From: Perkinsus olseni
Lineage: Eukaryota > Perkinsozoa > Perkinsida > Perkinsidae
Assembly (NCBI GenBank): GCA_013115135.1
Contig: JABANP010000749.1
Coordinates: 1-19,410 of the forward strand
Direction of reading: 5' to 3'
Length of the DNA: 19,410 nucleotides
In this document: positions 1 through 8,914 of the stretch, one piece after another
How positions within the stretch are numbered: the stretch's first letter is position 1
Layout of the letters: each line of letters begins with the position of its first letter
Notes under the pieces: model-generated
What the model was told of the DNA's origin: nothing
What the model saw: only the letters and a program-made list of their open reading frames with translations
The model's database searches: none
Position numbers and translations under genes: made by a program

Positions 1-32
1 CGAGGACCTCGCTGCGAGGTGGCGCGCGGGAC

Positions 33-56
33 TTGTTGTCTACACGTAGACAACAA
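33..56. repeat. Perfect inverted repeat carrying a stop codon
   Basis: TTGTTGTCTA (33-42) and its exact complement TAGACAACAA (47-56) flank the 4-base centre CACG. The right arm starts with TAG, which stops the integrase-like frame that is open on both sides. The break in this retroelement frame may therefore have come with the palindrome. Confidence 0.8.
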
Positions 57-61
57 ATGTT

Positions 62-475
62 ATGTTACTCAAGAACGAGACTCACCAGTTCAAGCCCGAC
101 GACTTGGTATTCGTGAGGAGCCATGCCGCAGACAGGCACTACAAGGTCGGTCAGAAATGGGCAGCTATGAAGGTCTTACGGCAAGGTCACGGCAAGGTAT
201 ACTTGTACGACTTCCATAACGGCCGACATCGCGTAATTGAACGACATGCCAGGGAATGCCTACCCGTACCGCCTGGTTGGAACCTGACCACGTGGAGTCC
301 GAGCCTGCCAAAGAGACCGAGCCAGGAAGGATTAGTGAAGAATTTCAGGCCCTATAGGATTGGTGCGAGATCGTTCAATCAAGCAGTACAGCACCATCAG
401 CCACTTCCTCAAGAAGCTATCGGCGATGGCGAAGTAGACCATGCTCAACAAACGGCCCCACATCAAGATTCTTGA
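62..475 (+). pseudogene. Ty3/gypsy-type integrase C-terminal fragment
   Basis: This 137-codon reading frame resembles the C-terminal end of an LTR-retrotransposon integrase. A DDLVFVR stretch (about residues 15-21) is followed by QKWAAMKVL, then GKVYLYDFHNGRHRVI and a cysteine/proline-rich end. This is the usual order of the small SH3-like DNA-binding domain after the integrase catalytic core: F-x-x-D-L-V-x-V-R, then a Trp-led strand, then the turn before the LTR-proximal tail. No catalytic core, reverse transcriptase or protease is visible, because the window begins here. The same frame is open from position 2 but is stopped by TAG at 47-49, inside a perfect inverted repeat, so the ATG at 62 is probably not a real start. 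The frame ends about 90 bases before a purine tract and LTR-like sequence, as expected for a pol end. I infer a decayed element; the family call rests on motif shape only. Confidence 0.5.
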
Positions 476-565
476 TTCAAGGACCAGAAGTGCCACGATT
501 TACTCGTTTTGGTCGGCAAATAAGAAGGCCTAGGAGATTTGGTTTCTGAGTAGCCTATCGCTTCC

Positions 566-850
566 TAGAGAGAAGGGGAGTATGCAGAGTAGGCCTTCGT
601 CGGTCCCATTGTGTAGTTTGTCCCTATGATCCATTCCACTCAAATAGCTAAGCTTAAGTATAGGCTCGAGCTTCTTACCTTACCCCTACTATTCCACAAC
701 CTTATTCATTGTTGTGTGTGTTACGCTATCCCTGCACGCGCAGCACAACCTTCAAGATGCGTTGTGAGATGCGCATCTTGAAGGTGCGATAGTCATCTTG
801 ATTTTCAAGATGTGCTAAATGGGTCTATTAGTGGACGGCAGACTGTCAGC
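566..850 (+). repeat. Polypurine tract and putative 3' LTR
   Basis: A purine run (566-580, core GAGAGAAGGGGAG) lies 90 bases after the end of the integrase-like frame and is followed at 583 by a TG dinucleotide. This is the usual plus-strand priming site and LTR edge. The following 270 bases have no coding frame and contain a TGTGTGTT stretch and two inverted repeats. The right edge, perhaps a CA near 850, is a guess, because no second LTR copy is inside the window to compare. Confidence 0.3.
749..812. repeat. Paired inverted repeats of the CTTCAAGATG word
   Basis: CCTTCAAGATGCG (749-761) is exactly complementary to CGCATCTTGAAGG (772-784) across a 10-base loop. Immediately after, CATCTTGA (794-801) pairs with TCAAGATG (805-812) across TTT. 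One word thus occurs four times in alternating orientation within 64 bases. It could form an RNA hairpin in an LTR transcript (a terminator or polyadenylation structure) or a DNA cruciform. Confidence 0.75.
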
Positions 851-2960
851 ATGTTTGAGTGTTGGCTACTGTAGTGTGATATGTGTGGTATACTTCTTTG
901 GTAAGGGGCGTAGTGTTCACTCGGAAAGGCAGGGGCTCGGAATCAGTAGCTGTTTCTTGTCGGAGAATTTTTCCTCGTAAACTGAACCCATGAGACGCAC
1001 TTGAATCTAGACCTCGGATTTCCAGCTCGTAAAAGCGCAACTTGGATTCGGAAAAGTTTCGCCGAGCGCTCGGACCGAGCTGGAGAATCCTACGAATGCC
1101 CCTGAAACTCAAGCCCGGTGACTGAGCTTCCGAAATGTTAAGTTGGCTTCTGCCGTGACGGTCGAACACCACAAAAACCTCGGAAGACTCCAATAGCGGG
1201 AGTCGGGAGCAACTTGCTCCGAGCAAGACACTGCGGGAGCCAATTAAAGTGCTAAGCCATTCCGGGTTCCAAGTCCACGGCGAAAAATCCGGGTTCCACC
1301 TCCATGGGTCGGTTTTCCCACCCATGCTCTATTAAAGTGATGCTAGTCGGAAAGGTCGACTTTCTGGGTGCATTTCCCAAGACGTCTTCCCGGGCGACCT
1401 TTCTCGAATTAAAGTACCAACATGGAGAATGGCACCTAACTTGGAGAAACTTGGTACCTGGAAGACGAAAACCCTCCACCTTTTCCTTGTACTTAACGTT
1501 TTCCGTAACGTTCTCGTGGAACTTGGGAAACCGAACCTTCGAGAATTTAGAATAAGGTGAATTGATAACCGGTTGGGTGTCTTTGAAAGGCGTAGTTATC
1601 GTCTTGGGACGTGACCATGCTCGTGAAATATCGTTTCCGCCTACAATTATTGCTCCCTATCAAGTTACGAGTGCACTTGGAAGAAACGGGTTGCGCTTCG
1701 GAGTGACTCCGTCGGAGTCACTCCGACGGAGTCGCGCGACTGGTGGAAAAATGATCCTCCTCCGGAACACGGAAATCGCGCACTTTAATCCGCGCTCTCT
1801 TGGAAGTGTTCACTTGGAGCCCGTTTAAGTGCAAAACGCTTCCGAGTTCCGAGTCTGAGTAGCTCCCTCCGAGTTAGTATTCTTAGTGAACATGTTCCGA
1901 GTAATCGCCTGTTCAAGTGCGACCACTCGGATTGGTGACATTTCCGAGGAGTTTTACAAAGTACAGATCCCGAGATAATTTTCCTCGTGTTCAAGTCATT
2001 CCTACGAGAAATGTCTCCGACTCGGAAAAGTAGCCTTGCTCGGTGAACCAACTCCTGCGACACAACGTGCTGCGGGGCAGAAACTCAACAGCAGAAACTC
2101 GAGACCCATTACTCAGCTAGTCATTTTCCGAATCAGTAGATCCTCCTACATCAGAATCAACATCTTCTTTTTGCTCGACTCTATGCACTATGATAAAATT
2201 TCGGAGAGCAACACAAGCGCGAATTGCATTTGCTGTAAGCTCCATAGAATCTCCGGCAGTTTCTCTGGGACCCCTTATCCTCAGATCCTTCAGACATCGG
2301 AATTGGCTCTTCAGAGCCCCAGTACACCTCTCCACCACCGTGCGACCTCGACGATGACGGTCATTGAACTCTTGTTGAGCTGCGTTTAGGATCCTTCCCC
2401 CGGCTCTAGAGAACGGTGTGCGTAAGTAGGCCGATCACCTATACCATATACCATATACTGTTGCGTTACCAGGAAGCTTGGGTTTCGGAAGGACTCGGAA
2501 ACACTAGCCCCCTCGACTCGGACTCGGATTAACCTTCCGGCAGCCGAGTGAGCGGCACTTGAACTAAGAACTCGGATTGAGCTATCCGAGGGCTCGGATT
2601 TCCAGGCCCCAGCGAACTTCCTAGCTCTCGGAAAGTGAACTCGGGAAAAATTAGCACTTAAACGGACAATTTTTCTCTGAGCTCGGAAGGGTGTCCTTTC
2701 CGAGGACTTAGACTCGGAAATTGGAGCACTTGAACGGGCTCTTGGATTGGAAACAGGACCCTGCGTGTGGATCCAAGTACTTGGAGATATCCCCTGGGAC
2801 ATTGCTGCACTTGAATAGACTATTTTTCTCCAAGTTTGGAAAGGACTACTTCCCCTCCACTTGGACTTGGAAAAGTGGGCACTTTAATTGGCTCCCGGAC
2901 ACCTTAATTTGGCTACACGGAGGGTTTCTTGATGTTTGGCGGCGTGGTTACTGTGTCCCG
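850..2960. repeat. Degenerate repeat region with CTCGGAA and GCACTTGAA words
   Basis: I see no gene in this 2.1 kb. It is built from many diverged copies of a few words on both strands: CTCGGAA or its complement TTCCGAG, CTTGGAA, and GCACTT(G/T/A)AA(C/T) or its complement. The GCACTT word recurs near 1245 (complement), 1780, 1810, 2553, 2650, 2722, 2806 and 2879. An 18-base match, GGGAGCCAATTAAAGTGC at 1235-1252, recurs exactly as its reverse complement at 2879-2896 with further looser similarity beside it, so the two sides may be old inverted arms of one element. The reading frames here (for example 846-1325 minus and 2721-3194 plus) follow the repeats and show no domain. Confidence 0.55.
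1701..1733. repeat. Perfect palindrome, 14-bp arms, 1-base centre
   Basis: GACTCCGTCGGAGT (1705-1718) is the exact reverse complement of ACTCCGACGGAGTC (1720-1733) with one C between. The word GGAGTGACTCC just before (1700-1710) also pairs with GGAGTCACTCC (1714-1724), so the stretch can fold in two ways. Confidence 0.9.
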
Positions 2961-3009
2961 CTTGCCATCGAGAGGGCGCCGGATCGACTCCTGGGGCTGC
3001 CAATTTTAA

Positions 3010-3290
3010 TTTTTCTTCCTCAAGGAGCCCGTAAGCCAGGGGTAAGCTGGGTCGGAGCAACCTTACGATCCTTTTCCTCCTCACGCTCCTTGTGTGAGGT
3101 CCTTAAGGAGCGGCTCCTAAATGTTATAAGGAGCAACTCCTCAGCTTCCTTCCTTAAGGACCTCAAGGTCCTTACTTTAAGGGAGAATCCTTAGGACCTT
3201 ACGGTCCTAAGCCTCCTCAGTTACAAGGAGGAGCCCTTTCCTGGAGGAACTTACGGTCCTTCCTTAAGGAAGGACTCCTAAGTTATAGGC
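3010..3290. repeat. Cluster of alternating AAGGACC / GGTCCTT palindromes
   Basis: This 280-base stretch has no convincing gene and consists largely of AAGGAC, AGGAGC and CCTTAAGG words in alternating orientation. Clear pairs are AAGGACCT (3156-3163) with AGGTCCTT (3166-3173) across CA, and TTAGGACC (3191-3198) with GGTCCTAA (3203-3210) across TTAC. Further AGGAGC/GCTCCT pairs occur at both ends. Density is far above chance by eye, although I cannot compute it. Confidence 0.7.
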
Positions 3291-3369
3291 CCACTGCGTC
3301 TCATCAGTCTCAGATAATCATCTGACCTAATTATGCGCCTTGCAGTGCAAGCCTCGCAATCGCGTGCAT

Positions 3370-3640
3370 GAGTATGGCATACTCAGTATGCACTCTAGAT
3401 TACTCTGGAAATTTTTCCAGAAACTTTCCTAGGAATTTTCCTGAAATTTCCGAAACTTTCCAAAAAAACAGAAAAATGGGTTCTAGTGGCAGTCGAGGCC
3501 AACTTGGTGGCAGCTATTGTTCGAATTCGGGATTCCTGCGTGGGAAGAGGGCAAACTCTATCATATGACGCTCAATGGTTCCGCGAGGACGTGGAGTGGA
3601 GTCCACTCCATGTCCACTCAGAGGACATGGTGTGGACTCC
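3370..3640. repeat. Further short-centre palindromes, including a triple foldback
   Basis: GAGTATG/G/CATACTC lies at 3370-3384. CTGGAAA/TT/TTTCCAG lies near 3404-3420. The strongest is at 3587-3640, where one 18-base word occurs three times with alternating orientation: GGACGTGGAGTGGA (3587-3600), its complement GGAGTCCACTCCATGTCC (3598-3615, overlapping), and GGACATGGTGTGGACTCC (3623-3640, 17 of 18 complementary to the middle copy). The reading frame 3486-3746 spans this and is probably not a gene. From 3641 to 4059 I see no further structure or gene. Confidence 0.75.
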
Positions 3641-4059
3641 GTTCTGTACTGTATTGAAATATGCGGAGTGCCCGCAAGTCAGCGCTGCGCTACAATTCAG
3701 AGCTCGACGTTTCAAGCATCTCCAGAGTTACCTGAACGTTCTCTGAGATCAGTTTGTAGCAACACCGCGTTACAGGAACGCTGATACCAATAAACTGCAC
3801 GATACGACATTCTAGATCCTATAGACATTCCTTTGCGGATTAATTCAACCGGTTCTTTCATGTGCGTCCACTATGGTCCATAGTCTATGTGAGCAACCCT
3901 GAGTAGCTCAGCCTTATACTGTCGGCGGAACCCGGCTCAACAGTAGTGTTACTTCTGTAGTAAGCAATGCAAGCACATGTACCAAGTACTAAGCATCATC
4001 ATGCTTGCTTGTGCGTAGCGATGCGTGGCCTGCCTTCCGTGAGCCAGCCGGAGAGAAAA

Positions 4060-4463
4060 ATGTTCTACGCTGTTATTTCGCGAGAACAAGCGGAGTGGCT
4101 GAGGGGAAAAGGGTTGGGGTTCTCTTTTCCCATCAACCGGCTGGACGTGCATGAGCTTCTTTGTCGGTGTTCATGACGAGTGTCACGCAGGTCAGATTAT
4201 CGCCTTCCCCATGACCATAGAGGAAGACGCAGTCGATACTGATGTGCAAGAGACCGAGCTTGACCGCTTCGTCAACTCACGCGGTGAGTTTCCCTTAGTG
4301 AGAAGATTGTGAGATTGTGATGGCATAACTTTCACCTCGTCACCAATGAGATGAAACTTACTCCACCACAGAAGTCGACACCTTAATTCGATACCATCTC
4401 CTGATAGTAATGGATAGCTTTGAAATCGGACGTTACGCTCTCTCAATAGGTGTTACCCATTAG
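4060..4463 (+). CDS. Candidate small spliced gene, function unknown
   Basis: I do not recognise this protein and the model is weak. The best coding stretch is 4196-4283, encoding IIAFPMTIEEDAVDTDV and an acidic continuation. It ends at a good donor (GTGAGT at 4284) and joins in phase to 4372, where EVDTLIRYHLLIVMDSFEIG follows. Two starts fit. Either ATG 4151 runs straight in, or ATG 4060 (MFYAVISREQAEWL...) uses a 49-nt intron 4147-4195. The frame stops at TAG 4461-4463. Alternatively a donor at 4450 (GTGTTA) joins in phase to 4594 and extends to TGA 4668-4670. A second open frame, 4594-4750, is Ala/Ser/Gly-rich. The codons look protein-like but no domain is visible. The upstream limit and any link to the methyltransferase gene are unknown. 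Confidence 0.3.
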
Positions 4464-4567
4464 GGAACTCAAGTCGATGGTTTAGTGGAATCCTGAGATT
4501 CTGTCTTCCATATTTGAACTACAGTTATAGGATCATCTACTAGCGTCAGCGTAGCTTAGGTTCCATA

Positions 4568-4585
4568 GTTGTGCACTTGCACAAC
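4568..4585. repeat. Perfect palindrome GTTGTGCA/CT/TGCACAAC
   Basis: Two exact 8-base arms are separated by two bases. It lies just before a possible splice acceptor (AG at 4592-4593) of the uncertain upstream gene. Confidence 0.85.
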
Positions 4586-4810
4586 TACAATAGGGCTTGA
4601 ACGCTTTCATTGCATTGAAGGCCGATTCACGCACAAACTCGGGAGCTTCTTCAGCGGAGCTCTTGCGTGAGGGTGGCGCTTGTGAAGCTACCGCTGTAAC
4701 CGCGGTTCTGGAAGTGAATTCTGCTGGGAGCAAAGGAAGTGCCTCGGGTTTATCCCACCATCGCGTCTGAGTGCTGCATTTCTGGCTCAATAAACTTGCA
4801 TGAAGTAATC

Positions 4811-4895
4811 CCTCGGAAATCAGGATGAATTGGTGCTAGTCTGACTAAGCCCGTTCGCGGCGTTAGACTTGCGACTATCACGCACGCACACAAAA
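4811..4895 (+). repeat. Dispersed repeat, copy 1, directly upstream of the methyltransferase ATG
   Basis: The stretch from CCCTCGGAAA through ACTAAGCC, GGCGTTAGACTTG and CACGCACGCACACAAAA resembles 13461-13545 in the same order and strand, with small indels. Copy 1 ends 25 bases before the chosen start codon at 4920, so it occupies the promoter or 5' leader. It may be a shared promoter module or a mobile repeat. Copy 2 has no recognised gene after it, which favours a repeat. Confidence 0.55.
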
Positions 4896-4919
4896 TGACG
4901 CTTCCGAGGCTCCCGAGGC

Positions 4920-6849
4920 ATGGGAAAATCGTCGAAGAAGCCACAATACCGCCATTGGAATAACCTGCTCATCGGTCGAATCTCCGTGAGAAAAATATCG
5001 TCAATGGTAGACAGGACGCTTCGATGTGCTTGCTCAAGTTACACCGTACGTCGCGGAAACGGAAGAGGAGGCTAAACCCGTGGTTATCCGCTACCCTATG
5101 AAGAAGCCCTGGCGGAGTTATACTGAAAAGACGTATTGGGACGCTCGATATAAGGCCAGGCTTCAGGGTGAGCTACGAGGAAGATTCAGTTCCCGGAAGA
5201 AAACTTGTTCCATTATTTTATAAAAAAAGGTCACCTTAGTCCTGGTACTGTTTAGGAAATCAACTCGACGTCACCGACCTCGGAGGAAAGGACGATGACG
5301 ATGAATGGTACGGCAGCTGTACGCTCAGTCTTCACCTCATCAAGGTCGGGTTTGCCGTTGACTATTCACGTCACGACGGTCCTTGCAGAGGACCCTCGTG
5401 TCGCTGGAATGCCCCCCAGTTCGTAGAATCCTGAACCTGGGATGTGGCCTCTCTCGGCTGGGCGAAGAACTGGTCGATATCGGCCCTGAGGTCACCAGTG
5501 TCACCAGCATTGATTTCTCAAGTAGGTCATTGTTGTTCCGCACTTGGGAAGGATCGACTCTGTAGCTTCATGCCATTTTTGGGCGAGCACTAACCGTTTC
5601 TCCCATCAGAAAGCTCCTTTTGGTGTCTATATAGCCTGCATGGGCCTTCGCGCCTGAGTCGTCGTGCATATTCTACAACCTGAGGTAACCTCCCGTGCCA
5701 GTCACGGAGTCGGAATGTCGAGGTCCTGGCAGCGCTTCCTAAATTCCAGAAAGCAATGTGGACAGCCCAATCCCGTTGAGGCGGAGGGGACCTCGCATGA
5801 GGGGACAGAATCATGACGGACTGATTGCTCTAGTTCATTCTGTGATCGAACTCCCTTCTCGGAATAGCCTTTATTCTTCGAGTTACGCCGATGGTAGGTG
5901 ATGTCATTAAGTACTGGAACGCCCGCACCACTCGAGGCACCTACGTTGAGTGCGACGTGGCGAACATGCAATCGGTCGTAGCGGCTCAGACGCAGCAGCT
6001 AGTGGTGGACAAGGCTTGCTTTGATGGCCTCACGAATGAGACCGCCGAGCGAATGCTTCTTGAGGTGTGTCGCGTCCCTGTCATGCCACAACACGTTGTG
6101 ATCGCTGTATATCATTGCCAATAATTTGGGACGGTACACTGACTGAATCAAAGGCTTTGAGATGGGTTAGCAGAAGATAGTAGAAGTTCTACTGTAGAAC
6201 ATACGTAGAGGATATAGTTTAGTTGGCATTTGTTCGTAGCCACCGTTTTCGCCTCGCCACCACGTTTTGGCATAGTGGCCTTAATTCATCATTATAATAA
6301 AAAAAGCAAGATAAAAAATACTTCGACGGTCGCCGTTCCCGCCTAGCCAGCAGGAGTTGGCATAGTGACCTTATTTTTGACATGTTGCACTCCGCCTGTT
6401 ACAAACTGTATGTTTCTGCAATTTTCTTGACTCGCCTTGGAAAACGGCACATCCTGTGCACATCGTTTCGAAGAAGTTTTATGGAAGTTTTGGTATGGTG
6501 AATTATTTTGCTCTTTCCTATGCAACCAGCCAGAAGTAAAATTATGACTTGTTCGTGTTTTCATATTCGCTCAAACTCCCTTTTCTGCCCGTGAGTGTTC
6601 CAGGTTTGCCGTGTGTTGGTCACCGAGGGAATCTTCGTCTGCATATCTTCGAGCCGCAGAATGCTAACGCGCGCAGCGCAAAGAATCGACGAACGAGATG
6701 GATGGTCACTAGGAAGACTCGTCGCCGTTGCTGAAGTAGTCTGAGGCTTCTCGCTGCTGTTCCGAACGCTAAGTCAGGTGAAGGAGTATCGCACGGACAA
6801 GGACGACGATTATGTTTACGTTCATGCGTACCAAAAATTCACCGAATGA
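4920..6849 (+). CDS. Class I SAM-dependent methyltransferase, EEF1AKMT4/METTL13-like
   Basis: Seven exons give a phase-consistent 266-residue protein: 4920-4974, 5015-5167, 5256-5344, 5389-5521, 5898-6064, 6604-6735 and 6778-6849. Introns are 40, 88, 44, 376, 539 and 42 nt, all GT-AG. Visible signatures in order are: a YWDARY motif near residues 59-64, typical of this family's N-terminus; a DDDDEWYGSC segment; SAM-binding motif I LNLGCGLSRLGEEL (114-127); the acidic loop SIDFS (139-143); VECDVANM (160-167); motif IV VVDKACFDGL (179-188); then AERMLLEVCRVLVTEGIF and a hydrophobic C-terminal strand YVYVHAY. Total length is close to the human EEF1AKMT4 of about 255 residues. Known relatives methylate lysines of translation elongation factor eEF1A in the cytosol; the substrate here is inference. 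The start ATG at 4920 is chosen because it enters the first exon in frame; ATG 5098 (MKKPWRSYTEK) is an alternative. No exon contains an in-frame stop. Confidence 0.82.
6243..6376 (+). repeat. Two diverged direct repeats inside the 539-nt intron
   Basis: CCGTTTTCGCCTCGCC followed by GTTTTGGCATAGTGGCCTTA (6243-6283) recurs as CCGTTCCCGCCTAGCC followed by GAGTTGGCATAGTGACCTTA (6333-6372). The AT-rich spacer between them is 45-50 bases. Both lie in the fifth intron of the methyltransferase gene and may be remnants of an inserted repeat. Confidence 0.6.
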
Positions 6850-7045
6850 TATCATTGCATGGCCGTAGGTGTACTTTGGTCGATTGAGGGGTTCTATTAT
6901 GAGTGTTGCGCTAATAGTATGATGTTGCGAATAAGAATCTGACTGGCGTTATAAAACTGAGGCTAGTGGATTGAGTCAATTTGAGCTTGCAGAGAGTCTC
7001 GATTGGAGTCTCTTGATGACTTGAGGGCTTGGATCATGGCCGCGA

Positions 7046-7119
7046 CCACCTCGAGCCTCTTCCCATTGCAACTGGCTCGAGGTGGACCTCAGGTAGTTTG
7101 GGTCCCAAGCTACTTGAGG
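7046..7119. repeat. Two consecutive strong inverted repeats
   Basis: CCACCTCGAGCC (7046-7057) pairs perfectly with GGCTCGAGGTGG (7074-7085) across 16 bases. One base later CCTCAGGTAGTTTGG (7087-7101) pairs 13 of 15 with CCAAGCTACTTGAGG (7105-7119) across GTC. They lie about 200 bases after the methyltransferase stop codon. No gene is seen in 6850-7627; weaker inverted repeats (GGATTG...CAATCC and CAGGCC...GGCCTG) lie at 7280-7375. Confidence 0.85.
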
Positions 7120-7460
7120 GAGGGTCGTGAGGAGGGGAGCCTATGCATGTTGCCTCGATCATCTAACTTGAATGAGCTATCAAGGGATGGAGAGTCACAT
7201 TACTACTAGTTAGCATAGATCGTTGATTGTGGTGGCCTAACTAGGCTACTTCAAACGCCTAGCCCTTGCTGGTTGCAAACGATCGCGTGGGGGATTGTCG
7301 CCGGCCAGCAATCCTGACTAGAACAGAAATCCGGAATACCAGGCCTGTTGGGGAGTCCGCGGCCTGGAAAATCCAATAGGCGCTCACTGCCCGTTTTGTT
7401 GTTTCTGGTCAAAGAATCTCCTGAAAAGAGATCTTGGGGGGCGTTGAAGAAACCATTTGT

Positions 7461-7530
7461 GAAACTCAGAATCGATTTTGGAACCGCATTTCACGCGTAA
7501 AAATCAGTTCCAGAATCGATTCTGAGTTTC
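7461..7530. repeat. Foldback element (ACTCAGAAT family), copy 1
   Basis: The left arm at 7461-7484 (starting GAAACTCAGAATCGATT) pairs 23 of 24 with the right arm at 7507-7530 (ending CGATTCTGAGTTTC). The 22-base loop contains TTTCACGCGTAAAAATCAG. It sits 98 bases past the PEX22-like stop codon on the opposite strand, so it could end up in that mRNA's 3' region. Related pieces occur at 8437-8492, 10264-10356 and 11762-11795. Confidence 0.88.
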
Positions 7531-7627
7531 AAAATCACTTTTTTCACCGGGAGTTTGACACAATTTCATTACTCAGAAACTCAATACCACATCACAAAGG
7601 AAATAGTACAACTCTTATACTGAGGTG

Positions 7628-8269
7628 TCACTGGTGTGTAGTTGGCGATAGGCTGTTAGCGAATGAATCAATCGAGGAAAAAACTGTGATGAAATCACCA
7701 TCGCCACTAGCCGCTTTTGCAGCTGTTGCGCTGATGGTGGCAAGATGTGGTACGAGACCGATGAGGTACTTCAACACGCCCTCGTCAGTGTCGAGATGCC
7801 AGGCAGGGTGGAGCTGTCGAATCATGGATGCTCGGCCACTGGTGGTGCTGCTGAAGAGAACACGGTGCGCAGGAATACCAACTTTTTGGGAAATTTCCTG
7901 TCGACCGGAGTTCTCTTCCTCGTCACTGCTGGCGACCATCTCGACGACCAAATCGCAGCAACTGGACAGCTTCTGCAAAGCGGCGTAAACGGCCTCCGAG
8001 CGAGGGACCCCGTCAAGGGAGACGCTGACAAGCAGCCGCCGGCCCTCGTTCGAGCGCTTGGGCTGGGCTCCGGTGGACGAGCTTGGCGTCGCTACTGCCA
8101 CGCTACCGCTGGGCTGGGGGGCGGGACTTCGACCGACTCGCCAGACAAGGAGGAGGACCGCTCCGAACAGCAGAGTCCAGGCGAAGAGGCCGAGGTCGGG
8201 CGATGCCAGAAAATGTTGTAAAGTGTCGCGGACAGTCTCGAAGATGCGGACGGTGATGAGGCCGCTCAT
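7628..8269 (-). CDS. PEX22-like peroxisomal membrane protein
   Basis: This is an intronless 213-residue protein. A membrane segment at about residues 26-43 (LGLFAWTLLFGAVLLLVW) is followed by a Pro/Ser-rich linker (48-73), a conserved strand LLVSVSLDGV (79-88), an acidic patch (116-119), and KVGIPAHRVLFSST then GRASMIRQLHPAWHLDTD (129-162). The last block, with V-L-F, G-R-x-S, R-Q-L-x-P and H-x-D-T, is what I know from plant-type PEX22 proteins, which anchor the ubiquitin-conjugating enzyme PEX4 on the cytosolic face of peroxisomes for recycling of import receptors. An in-frame TAA stands directly before the ATG, so the start is well set. The gene is divergent from RPS17, with 774 bases between the start codons. 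The name rests on remembered family motifs, not on a search. Confidence 0.7.
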   Translation of the reverse strand: MSGLITVRIFETVRDTLQHFLASPDLGLFAWTLLFGAVLLLVWRVGRSPAPQPSGSVAVATPSSSTGAQPKRSNEGRRLLVSVSLDGVPRSEAVYAALQKLSSCCDLVVEMVASSDEEENSGRQEISQKVGIPAHRVLFSSTTSGRASMIRQLHPAWHLDTDEGVLKYLIGLVPHLATISATAAKAASGDGDFITVFSSIDSFANSLSPTTHQ

Positions 8270-8436
8270 TTAGAGACGAGAAAACGGACGAATGCTGAGG
8301 AGCAGCAAACTCAGGAGATACCAAGTGAAAATCTACTCAGTCGCAGTCGATGCAGCGGAGTGAATCGGGTAGCTTCTTTGGGGCCGTCAATCGATCATGC
8401 TGGTATCGATAGCAACGACAAAGTTGCCCCGTTCAG

Positions 8437-8492
8437 TGATTCTGAAACTCAGAATCAATTCTGAGTGTCCGAATCAGTTTATTGAACAGCCG
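8437..8492. repeat. Foldback element (ACTCAGAAT family), copy 2
   Basis: ACTCAGAAT (8447-8455) and ATTCTGAGT (8458-8466) are exact complements across CA. The arms extend to 19 bases with two mismatches (8437-8476). The flank GAATCAGTTTATTGAACA continues the family, as it resembles 11775-11795. It lies in the 774-base space between the PEX22-like and RPS17 genes. Confidence 0.85.
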
Positions 8493-8650
8493 CAACGTTA
8501 ATCCTAGTCCAAGAGGAGATCTGATGCACTTGGCTCCGCTGTGCTCGGGACGCAACCCTTCTTCAGGAGTCCTGTACGGATTACCACACGTTCCCTGTGT
8601 GACGAGTCACCAGTCAGTTCGTGAAATACGCTAAGGAAGCTCTTTTCGGC

Positions 8651-8670
8651 GTATGTCAACATACGTATGT
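8651..8670. repeat. Three alternating GTATGT words
   Basis: GTATGT, CA, ACATAC, GTATGT follow each other, so the word is folded back twice in 20 bases. The flanks GGC and CGCC could extend the pairing. Otherwise I see nothing gene-like in 8270-8900. Confidence 0.7.
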
Positions 8671-8914
8671 CGCCCTGAGATCTTCCCGCTGTGATTCGGC
8701 ACGTTAGTCGCGTGATCTACTTTGAAGTTAGCGCTAGAGGGCAGTGAAGGTGTCAGAAAAATTAAAGTCATAAAGGCATTCCGGCGGTGAACTGTGTGAG
8801 GAGCTGAACGGGTGCGTTTCTACTGCCAGTGTAACAAGGCAATGCGTCGCCAGTCGGTAAATTTCTCAACATTTTCGGACCCCTGAGGCTCTCTGGCCTC
8901 ATGTCGCGCAGTGC

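Noticed and set aside
846..1325. Minus-strand frame of 159 codons
   Set aside because: It is made of the degenerate CTCGGAA repeat words; no domain and no splice context.
3486..3746. Plus-strand frame of 86 codons
   Set aside because: It is crossed by the triple foldback and has no recognisable motif.
7003..7209. Plus-strand frame of 68 codons
   Set aside because: It is formed by the two consecutive inverted repeats and shows no protein-like pattern.
7745..8221. Plus-strand frame of 158 codons
   Set aside because: It is the shadow of the PEX22-like gene on the other strand and shows no domain.
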